A DNA stretch of 64,000 nt from Gillisella vitis (GTDB lineage: Bacteria > Pseudomonadota > Alphaproteobacteria > Rhizobiales > Rhizobiaceae): NCBI RefSeq assembly GCF_021559775.1, contig NZ_CP056047.1, positions 62,001 through 126,000 of the forward strand. The letters are read 5' to 3'. Made by a program: the position numbers and the translations under genes. Below are positions 43,364 to 53,019 of the stretch, piece by piece. Position 1 is the stretch's first letter; every line of letters begins with the position of its first letter. Below the pieces are notes generated by a model. The model saw nothing but the letters and a program-made list of their open reading frames with translations, made no database searches and was not told the DNA's origin.

Positions 43364-43765
43364 ATGAGCATTCTGATCGTTGAAGACAATGCCACCAACG
43401 CGATGATCCTGAAACATCTGGCACGCAAGGTCGCCGATGATGAAATCATCGTGCAGGCCGATGCCAATGAGGCGCTGGTTCTGTGTCATCAAACACTGTT
43501 CAATCTGTTGATCGTCGATCAGATCCTGCCGGGTATGAGCGGTTTGCAATTTGTCACCACGCTCCGCCAGCTCGGCCGTTATGACCAGGTGCCGATCATT
43601 ATGGTCACCGCCGACAATGAGCCGGGACTGCGCCAGGCCGCCCGTCAGGTCGGCATTACCGACTTTTTGACCAAGCCGGTTGAAGCCCTGGCCTTCCGCC
43701 AGTTGATCGCCAATTACCGTGGCGGCAGCGTTGCGGGTGAAGCGCGGGGCGCTGTGGTCCGATGA
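43364..43765 (+). CDS. Single-domain response regulator (CheY-like)
   Basis: A 133-aa receiver domain: acidic pair VEDN, phospho-acceptor Asp52 (LLIVDQILPGMSG), Thr in MVTADNEP and Lys in FLTKPVEAL. No output domain is present. The ribosome site GGAGGAAACC fixes ATG 43364. Its stop overlaps the next start (ATGA). It probably receives phosphate from the hybrid kinase two genes downstream. Confidence 0.92.
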   Translation: MSILIVEDNATNAMILKHLARKVADDEIIVQADANEALVLCHQTLFNLLIVDQILPGMSGLQFVTTLRQLGRYDQVPIIMVTADNEPGLRQAARQVGITDFLTKPVEALAFRQLIANYRGGSVAGEARGAVVR

Positions 43766-44256
43766 AAGGATATGTCCTCGCCATCGCCCTGCTTTTTGCC
43801 TTGGTACCGCGCGCCGAGGCGCTCGACAAGCCCAAGGGTGCCGTCATCCTGACTGTCGAAGGCAAGCTTTCCCACTCCAACAGCGGCGACAAGGCCATTT
43901 TCGATCTCGCCATGCTGGACGCCTTGCCAGGACGGACCGTGACGCTTGAGACCCCATGGACGAAAAAGCCGGCCACCTATTCCGGCCCCTTGCTGCGCGC
44001 TGTTCTGGATGCCGCGGGCGCTGGACGGGGAGCTGTCACGGTACGGGCGCTCAATGACTATTCGGCAGTCATTCCGCCAGAAGATGTAACCGGGCTCAAC
44101 ATTATCCTTGCCACACGCATGGACGGTGAAACCATGCCGGTGCGTGACAAGGGCCCGATGATGGTGATCTATCCGTTCGACGAGGACAGCAGTCTCTATA
44201 CGGAAACCTATTTCGCGCGCTCCGTTTGGCAGATCAAATCGCTCGAGGTTCGGTGA
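43762..44256 (+). CDS. Exported SUOX-fold (molybdopterin-binding-like) protein lacking cysteine
   Basis: A 164-aa protein with a signal peptide (MKGYVLAIALLFALVPRAEA). The mature part resembles the oxidoreductase molybdopterin-binding domain (LTVEGKLSHSN, YSGPLLRAVLDAAGA, VTVRALNDYSAVIPPED, GPMMVIYPFD). There is no Cys anywhere, so the Mo-ligating cysteine of sulfite-oxidase-type enzymes is missing and cofactor catalysis is unlikely. Its start and stop overlap the receiver and kinase genes, so it probably acts as the periplasmic sensing partner of the kinase. Confidence 0.78.
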   Translation: MKGYVLAIALLFALVPRAEALDKPKGAVILTVEGKLSHSNSGDKAIFDLAMLDALPGRTVTLETPWTKKPATYSGPLLRAVLDAAGAGRGAVTVRALNDYSAVIPPEDVTGLNIILATRMDGETMPVRDKGPMMVIYPFDEDSSLYTETYFARSVWQIKSLEVR

Positions 44257-46511
44257 TGCTGCTCGCTCCAGCCACAGCGCAAAAACGTCAAACGCAGCCA
44301 AAGACGACCATGATCCTGTTGATCCTGTCGGGTGTCTTGCTGCTGACATTTCTTCTGCTGTTCAAGGATGTATCGGACCGCTATCGCCTGCTGTTTGACG
44401 ATATCCGGGAAAACGCAGTCTGGTCGATCTACCAATTGGACCGGGAAGCGCGCGCCCTCGATTATGTCCTGGTGGAAGCCAGCAACCAGGGTGCCAGCGA
44501 CGAGAAGGCAATCGCGCAAGTGTCTATGCGCTACGATATCCTCCTGTCCCGGATCAACCTGGTCAATGATTCCAAATTCGGTAGCTATTTCAACAGTGAC
44601 ACGACGATATCAGGCCATTTGCAAAGCATCGGCGACATCATCCGGAAAATAGAACCGGTTTTGGATGGATTTCAAACCGGCGTTGTACCGGACACTCAAC
44701 AGATTAAAGAGGTTAAGCAGGACCTGGATGTCTTGTGCGCGCAAACCAACGACCTGTTGATCTACACCAATTCCTACGTTGGCAGCCAACGCTCCACCAT
44801 CCGCAGCGCCATGTTCGAGATGGAAAAGACCTCGGCAATTATGCTCGGTCTGTTGATGGCGTCGGTAATCTTTCTCGTCGTCACGTTACACCGCCAGCTC
44901 AAGTCGGTCCGCGAGACCAGCCGCCGCCTGGAAACCATGACCAGGGAACTGTCGGATGCTTACGAGGCTGCCGATTCCGGCAACCGGGCCAAATCCCAGT
45001 TCATGGCCACCATGGGCCATGAAATCCGCACACCGCTCAATGCCATCCTGGGCATGGCCGAATTGCTGGAATATTCGCAGCTGCCGTCTGATGCCCTGCA
45101 AAGCGTCAAGACCATCCGCTCGTCTGGCGAAGCGCTGCTGGAAGTGATCAACGAGATCCTGGATTACTCGAAGATCGAGCATGGCAAGCTGGAGCTGGAA
45201 GAACGCGCCGTCGATATTTCCAGCCTGGCTGAAAATACCATCAGCATCATGCAGGGCCGCTCTGACGATCAGGACAACCAGCTAGTGCTGGATATTCCGG
45301 TGTCTCTCGATGCGCTCTATGTGCGCACCGATCCCACCCGCCTGCGCCAGGTTCTACTCAATCTGCTCAGCAATGCCATCAAATTCACCCAGAACGGCGT
45401 GGTGACACTGCGGCTGCGCGAATTCTATCGCGGCAGCGCGTTGATGTTGCGGTTTGAGGTGGAAGATACCGGCATCGGCATCGATGAGACCGGGCTTGCC
45501 AAATTGTTCAAGCCATTTTCGCAGGTCGATGCCAGCATCAGCCGCAAATATGGCGGCACCGGGCTTGGACTGACAATCTGCAAGCAGATTGTCGAGAAGC
45601 TTGGCGGCGAACTGGGCATGAGCAGCACGGTGGGGGTTGGCAGCATCTTCTGGTTCGAACTGCCGGTTATGGCAGCCGGAAAGGACGATGTCCGCCAGAA
45701 TGCCCGCCACAGCAGCGCGGATTTGCCTCGTCTGAAGATCCTACTGGTGGAGGATAACCGGGTCAACCAGCAGGTTGCCAGCCGTTTCCTGTCGAAACTC
45801 GGTCAGGATGTGGTTGTGGCTGGCGATGGTGCCCAGGCGGTCGCCCGCACCGAGCGGGAAGTCTTCGACATGATCCTGATGGATATGCAAATGCCGGTCA
45901 TGGACGGTATCGAGGCAACCCGTCATATCATCGAGCGCGGCGGGGCTTCCGCCTTGACGCCGATTGTTGCCATGACCGCAAATGCTTCTGACGATGATCG
46001 TCGTCGGTGCCGCGCTGCCGGCATGGTGGGATTCGAATCCAAACCCGTGACCATGAACCGCCTGCGCGACCTCATTCTGAGTTTTGCACCGGTGGACCGC
46101 GAACAGGCCTCGGGTGAGGAGCCAGTTGAGACCAAGCCTCAGCAAGACAGTGTGTTGGACCATAGCCCACTGACGCTGCAACAGCATCTTGACGAGATTA
46201 ACGGGCTTGACGAGGCCCGCCATGATGAACTGGTCGAGGCTCTGGGCGAAGAGATCTACCAGGAACTGATCGAATCGTTCTTTGACGATGCCGCCCAGCT
46301 GCTTGGCGAATTGCACAATGCCATGGCCCAGCGCAATCCCCGCGAAATCGATCGCGTGCTCCACACGATCAAGGGGGCTGCCGTCAATGTTGGTTTGAAC
46401 GATATTGCAGGCTTTGCCCATGCGTTAAGAGTGCAGCAGCCGACGCCGGATGCCGTTCACAGGTTGACGCAAGAGGTGGATTTGATGAAGCTCAAACTGG
46501 TAGGAGCCTGA
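44256..46511 (+). CDS. Membrane-bound hybrid sensor histidine kinase with receiver and HPt domains
   Basis: A 751-aa protein. TM1 is at about residues 19-36 and TM2 at 194-211, around a helical periplasmic region of about 155 residues. A linker leads to HisKA (His255 in MATMGHEIRTPLN), HATPase (N-box NLLSNAIKF, G-boxes DTGIGID and GTGLGLTICKQ), a receiver (LLVEDNRVNQQ, Asp in MILMDMQMPVMDG) and a C-terminal HPt (LHTIKGAAVNVG). This is a full multistep phosphorelay in one chain. ATG overlaps the preceding stop (ATGA). Partners are probably the single receiver at 43364 and the HD-GYP protein downstream. Confidence 0.93.
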   Translation: MLLAPATAQKRQTQPKTTMILLILSGVLLLTFLLLFKDVSDRYRLLFDDIRENAVWSIYQLDREARALDYVLVEASNQGASDEKAIAQVSMRYDILLSRINLVNDSKFGSYFNSDTTISGHLQSIGDIIRKIEPVLDGFQTGVVPDTQQIKEVKQDLDVLCAQTNDLLIYTNSYVGSQRSTIRSAMFEMEKTSAIMLGLLMASVIFLVVTLHRQLKSVRETSRRLETMTRELSDAYEAADSGNRAKSQFMATMGHEIRTPLNAILGMAELLEYSQLPSDALQSVKTIRSSGEALLEVINEILDYSKIEHGKLELEERAVDISSLAENTISIMQGRSDDQDNQLVLDIPVSLDALYVRTDPTRLRQVLLNLLSNAIKFTQNGVVTLRLREFYRGSALMLRFEVEDTGIGIDETGLAKLFKPFSQVDASISRKYGGTGLGLTICKQIVEKLGGELGMSSTVGVGSIFWFELPVMAAGKDDVRQNARHSSADLPRLKILLVEDNRVNQQVASRFLSKLGQDVVVAGDGAQAVARTEREVFDMILMDMQMPVMDGIEATRHIIERGGASALTPIVAMTANASDDDRRRCRAAGMVGFESKPVTMNRLRDLILSFAPVDREQASGEEPVETKPQQDSVLDHSPLTLQQHLDEINGLDEARHDELVEALGEEIYQELIESFFDDAAQLLGELHNAMAQRNPREIDRVLHTIKGAAVNVGLNDIAGFAHALRVQQPTPDAVHRLTQEVDLMKLKLVGA

Positions 46512-46619
46512 AACGGCGGAACCATTCCAACCCCTGAGGGAGCGCTTGGGGAAACCTACGGGGCGCATTGAACCCCGCAGACAATTGAAACAGGTGGCCT
46601 GACGGTCGCGGAGGCTATA

Positions 46620-47708
46620 ATGCGCATATTGCTGGTTGATGATAACAATACCAATTTGAAACTGCTGACCCGCCTGGTCAAGAAAATCGACCACTGCGAA
46701 CCCGTGGCCTTTTCAACCCCGGAGGAGGTGCTCTCCGCGCTGCCGGAGCTGGATTTCGATGTTGCCATCATCGATTACCAGATGCCGGTGTATAATGGCG
46801 TCGAGCTTTACACGGAGATTGTGCGATTCGAGAAATATGCCCAGGTGCCGGTGGTATTCATCACCGCCGACAAGGATATGACAACGCGGATGGCCGCGTT
46901 GAATGCCGGGGCTATCGACTTCCTGACCAAGCCGGTTAACCCGATCGAATTCCAGGCCCGCATCCACAATATCGTCAGCCTGTCGATTGCCCGTCGTCAG
47001 CTGGCGGACCAGGCCGAATGGCTGCGACGCGAAGTGGACAGGGCCGTGGGCGAGTTGCGGCAGCGCGAACAGGAAATCATTGAACGCCTGACGCTGGCAG
47101 CCGGCTACAAGGACCCGGATACGTCGCGCCATACCTTGCGGGTTGCCGCCTATGCGCAGGCCATCGCCCACGAAATGGGATTGCCAGAGCAGTTCTGCAC
47201 CGATCTGAAGCTGGCAGCGCCGATGCATGACATCGGCAAGGTCGCCATGCCCGACACGGTCTTGCTCAAGCAGGGCCGGCTGACCGAATCCGAATATCGC
47301 CAGATGCAGTCTCATGCCCAGATCGGCAGTGACATTCTCGCCCAGTCTCATTCCTCGCTGCTTCAGCTTGCCGCTGAAATCGCCGCCAGCCACCATGAGC
47401 GCTGGGATGGGCAAGGCTATCCCAACCGCCTGGCAGGCGACGCCATTCCCCTGTCCGGCCGGATCGTCTGCATTGCCGACAATTTCGACGCCCTGACCAC
47501 TGAGCGCCCCTATAAGCCTGCCTGGTCCTATGAACGGACTGTGGAGCATGTGTTGGCGCGGGCTGGAAGTCAGTTCGACCCGGCCTGCGTTGCCGCATTT
47601 GAACGGGCGCTACCGGCAATCCATGAGATTATTGAGGCCGACCGGCGTGAACAGGCCGAGGAAGCAGCCAGAAAGGCCGCTGCCCTGCCGTTGGACAAAA
47701 TCGCCTGA
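46620..47708 (+). CDS. Receiver-HD-GYP response regulator (c-di-GMP phosphodiesterase)
   Basis: A 362-aa protein with a receiver domain (DDNN, Asp52 in AIIDYQMPVYNG, Lys in FLTKPVNPIE), a coiled-coil linker (about 120-155) and an HD-GYP domain. The HD dyad is in PMHDIGKVAMPD (203-204) and the GYP motif in HHERWDGQGYP (258-268), followed by IADNFDALTTERPY. HD-GYP domains hydrolyse c-di-GMP. The gene lies 108 bases after the hybrid kinase and is the likely output of its phosphorelay. Confidence 0.92.
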   Translation: MRILLVDDNNTNLKLLTRLVKKIDHCEPVAFSTPEEVLSALPELDFDVAIIDYQMPVYNGVELYTEIVRFEKYAQVPVVFITADKDMTTRMAALNAGAIDFLTKPVNPIEFQARIHNIVSLSIARRQLADQAEWLRREVDRAVGELRQREQEIIERLTLAAGYKDPDTSRHTLRVAAYAQAIAHEMGLPEQFCTDLKLAAPMHDIGKVAMPDTVLLKQGRLTESEYRQMQSHAQIGSDILAQSHSSLLQLAAEIAASHHERWDGQGYPNRLAGDAIPLSGRIVCIADNFDALTTERPYKPAWSYERTVEHVLARAGSQFDPACVAAFERALPAIHEIIEADRREQAEEAARKAAALPLDKIA

Positions 47709-47816
47709 CGGCATTGCCGCGCTTGCCTCCAACGCTGAACATGGTATTTCCAGCATGGATATAGGGCGCAAGCAGTTTGCAGCGCCGCCAAGCCTGATAC
47801 TCGCCGGAGATCCGCC

Positions 47817-48869
47817 ATGCGCTCGCTTACCATTCGCCGCCCCGATGACTGGCATCTACATCTCCGCGACGGCGCCATGCTGGAAGGTGTGATCGGCGAT
47901 ACCAGCCGGCACTTCGCCCGCGCCATCATCATGCCGAACCTGGTGCCGCCGGTGGTGACGACAGCGGATGCAGAGGCTTATCGGCAGCGCATTCTGGCCG
48001 CCGTGCCGAAGGGCGATCGCTTCGAGCCACTGATGACCCTGTATCTGACGGAGCAGACCAGCCCTGATGATGTTGAGGAGGGCAAAACAACCGGACTGAT
48101 CACCGCGGTGAAGCTCTATCCAGCCGGTGCCACCACCAATTCTCATGGCGGCGTGCGCGATCTCGACAAGGCGATGCCGGTTCTGGAGCGGATGGCGAAA
48201 ATCGGATTGCCGCTTTGTGTCCATGGTGAAGTCACGACGCCGGAGGTGGATATTTTCGATCGTGAGGCGGTATTTATCGACACCGTGCTGGATCCATTGC
48301 GCCGCCGTCTGCCGGAGTTGAAGGTGACGATGGAACATGTCACCACATCCGACGGGATCGATTATATCCTCAGTGCCGATAGCAATCTGGCTGGCTCGAT
48401 TACCACCCATCATCTGATCATCAACCGCAATGCCATTCTGGTTGGTGGCATCAGGCCGCATTATTATTGCCTGCCGGTTGCCAAGCGCGAAAGCCATCGC
48501 CTTGCCTTGCGCCGCGCTGCGACCTCCGGTGACAGCCGGTTTTTCCTTGGCACGGATTCAGCCCCGCATGTCGATCCTTTGAAGGAATGCGGCTGCGGCT
48601 GCGCGGGTATTTATACGTCCATCAACACAATGAGCTGCCTTGCTCATGTGTTTGAGGAGGACGAGGCCCTCGACCGGTTGGAAGCCTTTGCCTCGCTCAA
48701 CGGTCCGGCCTGGTATGGGCTTCAACCAAACGACGAGATGATAACCCTCGTCAGACGTGACGCACCGGTCGCCTTTCCGGCAAAGATTGAAACGGGTGCT
48801 GGACCGGTCACCGTTTTCGACCCGATGTTTCCAATCCATTGGGACGTCGAGGCCGCAATACAGGCTTGA
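47817..48869 (+). CDS. pyrC: Dihydroorotase
   Basis: A zinc amidohydrolase that cyclises carbamoyl aspartate to dihydroorotate in pyrimidine synthesis. At 350 aa it fits the short, E. coli-type enzyme. Metal ligands are visible: [10 protein letters not shown], the carbamylated Lys in [20 protein letters not shown] and GTDSAPH. The catalytic-loop THHL is also present. It is not in an operon with pyrE, which lies about 1.6 kb downstream beyond a diguanylate cyclase. Confidence 0.95.
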   Translation: MRSLTIRRPDDWHLHLRDGAMLEGVIGDTSRHFARAIIMPNLVPPVVTTADAEAYRQRILAAVPKGDRFEPLMTLYLTEQTSPDDVEEGKTTGLITAVKLYPAGATTNSHGGVRDLDKAMPVLERMAKIGLPLCVHGEVTTPEVDIFDREAVFIDTVLDPLRRRLPELKVTMEHVTTSDGIDYILSADSNLAGSITTHHLIINRNAILVGGIRPHYYCLPVAKRESHRLALRRAATSGDSRFFLGTDSAPHVDPLKECGCGCAGIYTSINTMSCLAHVFEEDEALDRLEAFASLNGPAWYGLQPNDEMITLVRRDAPVAFPAKIETGAGPVTVFDPMFPIHWDVEAAIQA

Positions 48870-49079
48870 CCCGATGCGGATCATCCATCAAGTTGACGGT
48901 CATGATGGAGTAAGGAAAACTGAAATTTATCCTCCGCGAAGCTTTTTAAGGCGAATATTGGCATAGAGACCTATTCCTGGACTCGGTCCGGGCAGAAACG
49001 CGATCTGGGGTATTTCATTTTTCCTTGGGGGCGCCGGGTTCCACCTTATCCCCCCATACTCACGCGTTTCAGGGTAGAC

Positions 49080-50255
49080 ATGATGGTGGATTTTAGTTCT
49101 TTACTTCTCGCCCTGGGCGTTTCCACGCTGTGCCTCCTTTTCACCTTCCTGGGAACATGGATGGCGCGGCGGGAAAACTCCTTCCTGCTCAGCTGGGTTA
49201 TCGGGCTTGCCCTCACCATGGTCGGAATTCTGGCCTATGGCCTTTTCACTTCGACCCCTTCACGAGGTCTGGGGGCGCTGGCCATGTCCTCGATCATCAC
49301 CGGTTTCTTCATCCTTTATGCCGCCGCCAGGCAGTTTCGCACAGGGATTATACCCTTCAAGACGCTGATCGGTGTCTCCTGCGTTGCTGTCATCGCGCTG
49401 AGTGCGGCCTTCCTATCAGGATATGGCGGCATTGGCTTTATGCTGTTCAACACCGCTACCGCCATCGTGATGTTGGCAATTGCCCATCAATACTGGCTTG
49501 GACGGGCGGAATCGCCCGGCGTACTTTCCGGCATGACCGTGCTTTATGGCGCCACCAGCCTCTCTTTCCTCGCCTGCGCCCTGGCTTTGATCCAGCGTGG
49601 CGAGTGGCGGCTGGCGGTGGCACCGAGCGGATGGGTGGAAGATATCAATATGGCGGTCTGCATTGCTGGCATGAGTGGTATCGGCGCCCTGTCTCTGACC
49701 CTGCATCAGGCCCGGATCACTGCCCGGCACCGGCTGGAGGCAATGACCGATGCGTTGACAGGCCTTTGCAATCGCCGGGCTCTGTTCAATGCACATGGCA
49801 CCAAAACCTTCCACGAGGATATGGCGATGTTGGTTTTTGACATCGACCGTTTCAAAGCGATCAATGACCGCTATGGCCATGCTGTGGGCGACGAGGTGAT
49901 CCGTAATATTGCTGCGGAACTGAAAACAGCCATCGGTCTTTCCAGCGTCACCCGCCTGGGAGGTGAAGAGTTTGCCGCCGTGCTGGAAAATGCTGCGCCA
50001 GGACGGGCCGAGTGGATCGGCGAGCGGATCCGGCGCCAGCTTCAGGATCGCGAAGTCGTGGTGGATGGAGACAGTTTCGTGGCAACGACCAGTGTCGGCA
50101 TTGCCTATGGCACGGTATCCGGCCTGACCTTCGATGAGATCCTCAACCTGGCGGACAATGCGCTTTACAATGCCAAACGGCTCGGTCGCAACCGGGTAGA
50201 AACGGCAGTGGCAAACTGGGAGAGTGGCCTGTCAGTGGAAGCCGACAGCGCCTAA
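49080..50255 (+). CDS. Membrane diguanylate cyclase (GGDEF domain)
   Basis: A 391-aa protein. Residues 1-215 form about six transmembrane helices. A GGDEF domain follows (DALTGLCNRRALF, MLVFDIDRFKAINDRYGHAVGDEV, active-site RLGGEEFAAVL). The GGEEF signature is intact, so c-di-GMP synthesis is expected. No RxxD inhibitory site precedes it. The loop after the NRR motif is short. Its proximity to the HD-GYP phosphodiesterase suggests a shared regulatory neighbourhood. Confidence 0.92.
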   Translation: MMVDFSSLLLALGVSTLCLLFTFLGTWMARRENSFLLSWVIGLALTMVGILAYGLFTSTPSRGLGALAMSSIITGFFILYAAARQFRTGIIPFKTLIGVSCVAVIALSAAFLSGYGGIGFMLFNTATAIVMLAIAHQYWLGRAESPGVLSGMTVLYGATSLSFLACALALIQRGEWRLAVAPSGWVEDINMAVCIAGMSGIGALSLTLHQARITARHRLEAMTDALTGLCNRRALFNAHGTKTFHEDMAMLVFDIDRFKAINDRYGHAVGDEVIRNIAAELKTAIGLSSVTRLGGEEFAAVLENAAPGRAEWIGERIRRQLQDREVVVDGDSFVATTSVGIAYGTVSGLTFDEILNLADNALYNAKRLGRNRVETAVANWESGLSVEADSA

Positions 50256-50262
50256 AGGATGT

Positions 50263-50315
50263 CCAGGAAAAGCAGAACCAGTTTCCCGAAACGACAAAAG
50301 ACCGCCAAAAACAAA
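50263..50315 (+). repeat. Dispersed hairpin repeat, copy 2
   Basis: CCAGGAAAA and TTTCCCGA flank GCAGAACCAG, followed by AACGACAAAAGACCGCCAAAAACAAAGG. It starts seven bases after the diguanylate cyclase stop, the same arrangement as copies 1 and 3. Confidence 0.55.
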
Positions 50316-50520
50316 GGGCGGTTCGATTGTAAATGACGCGCGCTTATCCCCGGATATATCCTCTGGCCTGCCTTCCAGCTTCCTGCTATGGGCATGGATG
50401 CGTTAAAGCCGCGCGGGTAAAGGCAAGGACATGTCTACTCCGCCGCAGCCTCGCCATGTGATTGCCGGAGCGACTGCGGTCATCCCGGCTGACCCATTTG
50501 CGCAGAAGACAGGAGCACCG

Positions 50521-51213
50521 ATGACCCAGACTTCCTTTTCCGATCCGGCCGTCATGGCGGAGTTGCTGGCGAAAATGCTCTGGGAAATCAAGGCGGTGCA
50601 TTTCAATGCCGCTGAGCCTTACAAGCTGGCTTCCGGCATGCGCAGCCCCGTCTATATCGATTGCCGCAAGCTTCTGTCCTATCCGCGTGTCCGTTCTGCC
50701 GTGATGGACTTTGCGGTTGCCACGCTGCTGCGCAATGCCGGTTTCGAGCAATTCGACTGTATTGCCGGTGGCGAGACGGCGGGCATTCCCTTTGCCGCTC
50801 TGTTGGCCGATCGGCTGGCGCTGCCAATGATCTATGTGCGCAAGCAGCCCAAGGGCCATGGCCGCAACGCCCAGATCGAGGGTCATATGCCTGACGGTGC
50901 CCGGGTGCTTGTCATCGAAGACCTGACGACAGCAGGCGGCAGCATGTTTACCTTTATCGATGCCGTGCGGGCCGCTGGCGGTGTGGTGGATCACAGTATC
51001 GCTTTGTTCTTCTACGGGATCTTCCCGCAAGCCCATCAGCGTTTCGAAAACGGCAACGTCAAACTTCATTATATCGCCACCTGGCGCAATGTTCTGGCCG
51101 TGGCCCGCGACCAGAAACTGTTTGATGACAAAACCTTGTCGGAAGTGGAATCCTTCCTGGATGCCCCACTCGAATGGTCCGGTCGCAATGGCGGGGTCAG
51201 CACGCTGGGTTGA
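50521..51213 (+). CDS. pyrE: Orotate phosphoribosyltransferase
   Basis: PyrE couples orotate and PRPP to OMP. The 230-aa protein has [13 protein letters not shown], the catalytic-loop segment [16 protein letters not shown] and the PRPP-binding motif [14 protein letters not shown]. The start [10 protein letters not shown] follows CAGGAGCACCG. The frame is open to 50431, but the extra residues are not family-like. The fructokinase gene follows after 98 bases. Confidence 0.95.
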   Translation: MTQTSFSDPAVMAELLAKMLWEIKAVHFNAAEPYKLASGMRSPVYIDCRKLLSYPRVRSAVMDFAVATLLRNAGFEQFDCIAGGETAGIPFAALLADRLALPMIYVRKQPKGHGRNAQIEGHMPDGARVLVIEDLTTAGGSMFTFIDAVRAAGGVVDHSIALFFYGIFPQAHQRFENGNVKLHYIATWRNVLAVARDQKLFDDKTLSEVESFLDAPLEWSGRNGGVSTLG

Positions 51214-51311
51214 GACTGCCTTGCGAAGATCCGCCAGGGTGGCTGGCATTTCTTCGCTTTCTGTTTTAAATCGATTGAAGTTTATCCGAAAGCCCGGTTT
51301 GGGAGGCCAGA

Positions 51312-52238
51312 ATGATCCTGTGTTGCGGTGAAGCCCTGATTGACATGTTGCCACGCGAAACGACGTTGGGTGAAAAGGGCTTTTCGCCCTATGCGGGCGG
51401 CGCGGTCTTCAACACCGGCATTGCGCTTGGACGCCTGGGCGTTGCCTCCGGCTTCTTCACCGGCCTTTCCGACGACATGATGGGCGATATCCTGCGTGAC
51501 ACGCTGCGTGCCAGCCATGTGGATTTCAGCTATTGCGCCACCTTGTCGCGACCGACGACCATTGCCTTCGTCAAGCTGGTCGATGGCCATGCTACTTACG
51601 CCTTCTACGATGAAAACACTGCTGGACGGATGATTACCGAGGCGGACCTGCCAGCCCTGGGCGAAGACTGTGAAGCGCTGCATTTCGGCGCAATCAGCCT
51701 GATCCCCGAGCCCTGCGGCTCGACCTATGAAGCGCTGCTCAACCGCGAACACAAGACCCGGGTTATCTCGCTTGATCCCAATATCCGCCCCGGCTTCATC
51801 AAGGATAAGGCTGCCCATATGGCCCGTATCCGCCGCATGGCAGCGCTTTCCGACATCGTCAAGTTTTCCGATGAGGATCTCGCCTGGTTCGGCCTGGACG
51901 GCGACGAAGACACGCTTGCCCGTCACTGGCTGCATCACGGTGCCAAACTGGTGGTCGTCACGCGCGGTGCCGATGGCGCGGTTGGCTATACAGCTGATCA
52001 TAAGGTCGAAGTGCCGAGCGAAAAGGTAACGGTGGTCGATACGGTTGGTGCAGGCGACACATTCGATGCAGGTGTTCTCGCCTCGCTGAAAATGCAGAAC
52101 CTGCTGACCAAGCAACAAGTGACAAAATTGACAGAAGAGCAGATCGCCAAGGCCTTGGCACTCGGCTCCAAAGCCGCAGCGGTGACGGTATCGCGGGCAG
52201 GCGCCAATCCGCCCTTTGCGCATGAAATCGGGCTTTAG
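51312..52238 (+). CDS. frk: Fructokinase (PfkB family)
   Basis: A 308-aa ribokinase-fold sugar kinase. It has the N-terminal substrate motif GGAVFNTGIALGRLG and the C-terminal PfkB signature DTVGAGDTFDAG with the catalytic Asp. The ISLDPNIRP segment is typical of fructokinases. Rhizobial Frk phosphorylates fructose to fructose 6-phosphate, which suits the nearby pgi (Entner-Doudoroff entry). ATG 51312 follows GGGAGGCCAGA. Confidence 0.9.
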   Translation: MILCCGEALIDMLPRETTLGEKGFSPYAGGAVFNTGIALGRLGVASGFFTGLSDDMMGDILRDTLRASHVDFSYCATLSRPTTIAFVKLVDGHATYAFYDENTAGRMITEADLPALGEDCEALHFGAISLIPEPCGSTYEALLNREHKTRVISLDPNIRPGFIKDKAAHMARIRRMAALSDIVKFSDEDLAWFGLDGDEDTLARHWLHHGAKLVVVTRGADGAVGYTADHKVEVPSEKVTVVDTVGAGDTFDAGVLASLKMQNLLTKQQVTKLTEEQIAKALALGSKAAAVTVSRAGANPPFAHEIGL

Positions 52239-52245
52239 AGTCTGC

Positions 52246-52273
52246 CAGGGAAACCGCTTTTTACTTTTCCCTG
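52246..52273 (+). terminator. Hairpin after frk (dispersed repeat, copy 3)
   Basis: CAGGGAAA and TTTCCCTG enclose a 12-base, T-rich loop, eight bases after the frk stop and just before the end of the convergent SDR gene. It belongs to the same repeat family as copies 1, 2 and 4 and may act as a transcript-end hairpin. Confidence 0.45.
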
Positions 52274-52280
52274 ACAAACG

Positions 52281-53012
52281 CTAGATCACGCCGCCATTGG
52301 CGTGGATTGTCTGGCCATTGACCCAGCCTCCCTCGGGGCCGACAAGAAAGGCGACGGCGGCGGCGATCTCCTCTGGCGTTCCGATCCGTTCAAGCGGTGC
52401 CAAGCGGGCAAAGGCCTCAATGGCTACCGGGCTTTTTCCATCCAGGAACAGGTCCGTGGCCGTCGCACCAGGGGCGATGGCATTGACGGTAATGCTGCGT
52501 CCGCGCAATTCCTTGGCGAGGATGCTCGTCATTGTTTCGATGGCTGCTTTGGTGGCGGCATAGATGCTGTAGTTTTCCGCTCGCATCGCCGCAACGCTGC
52601 TGGAAATATTGACGATCCGACCGCCCTCGTGCATTCGCCGCGCCGCTTCGCGCATGCCAAAGAAAGTTCCCTTCAGATTGACGGCGATCTGACGCTCGAA
52701 CATCGCGTCGTCGATATCGACCATCGGCTGACGCACCATGATACCGGCATTGTTCACCAGAATATCGGCGCGGCCAGCCACCACCTCGGCTTTGTCGAAC
52801 AGGCGCGGAAAGGTCCCGGGATCGGCAATGTCGGCGGCAAGCGCCAGAGCCTTGCCGCCCGAAGCACAAATCTCCTCAGCCAGGGTTTGAGCGCCATTGC
52901 CATCGACATCACTGATGATGACAATGGCGCCGTCGTAGGCTAGCCGTCTGGCAACCGCAGCGCCAATGCCACGCGCGGCCCCAGTGATGATCGCCAGCCT
53001 GCCCCGGCTCAT
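52281..53012 (-). CDS. Short-chain dehydrogenase/reductase (SDR), FabG-like
   Basis: A 243-aa classical SDR with the NAD(P) motif GAARGIGAAVA, NNAGI, catalytic Ser (NISSSVA) and Tyr-x-x-x-Lys (YAATK), and C-terminal VGPEGGWVNGQTIHANGG. The cofactor Asp after the second strand (IISDVDG) suggests NAD preference. It begins seven bases after the pgi stop on the same strand, so it probably belongs to the pgi transcript. Substrate unknown. Confidence 0.9.
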   Translation of the reverse strand: MSRGRLAIITGAARGIGAAVARRLAYDGAIVIISDVDGNGAQTLAEEICASGGKALALAADIADPGTFPRLFDKAEVVAGRADILVNNAGIMVRQPMVDIDDAMFERQIAVNLKGTFFGMREAARRMHEGGRIVNISSSVAAMRAENYSIYAATKAAIETMTSILAKELRGRSITVNAIAPGATATDLFLDGKSPVAIEAFARLAPLERIGTPEEIAAAVAFLVGPEGGWVNGQTIHANGGVI

Positions 53013-53019
53013 GCCAGCC

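Noticed and set aside
43762..44256. Functional sulfite-oxidase-type molybdoenzyme
   Set aside because: The protein has no cysteine and is shorter than the catalytic subunits, so it cannot ligate molybdenum in the usual way.
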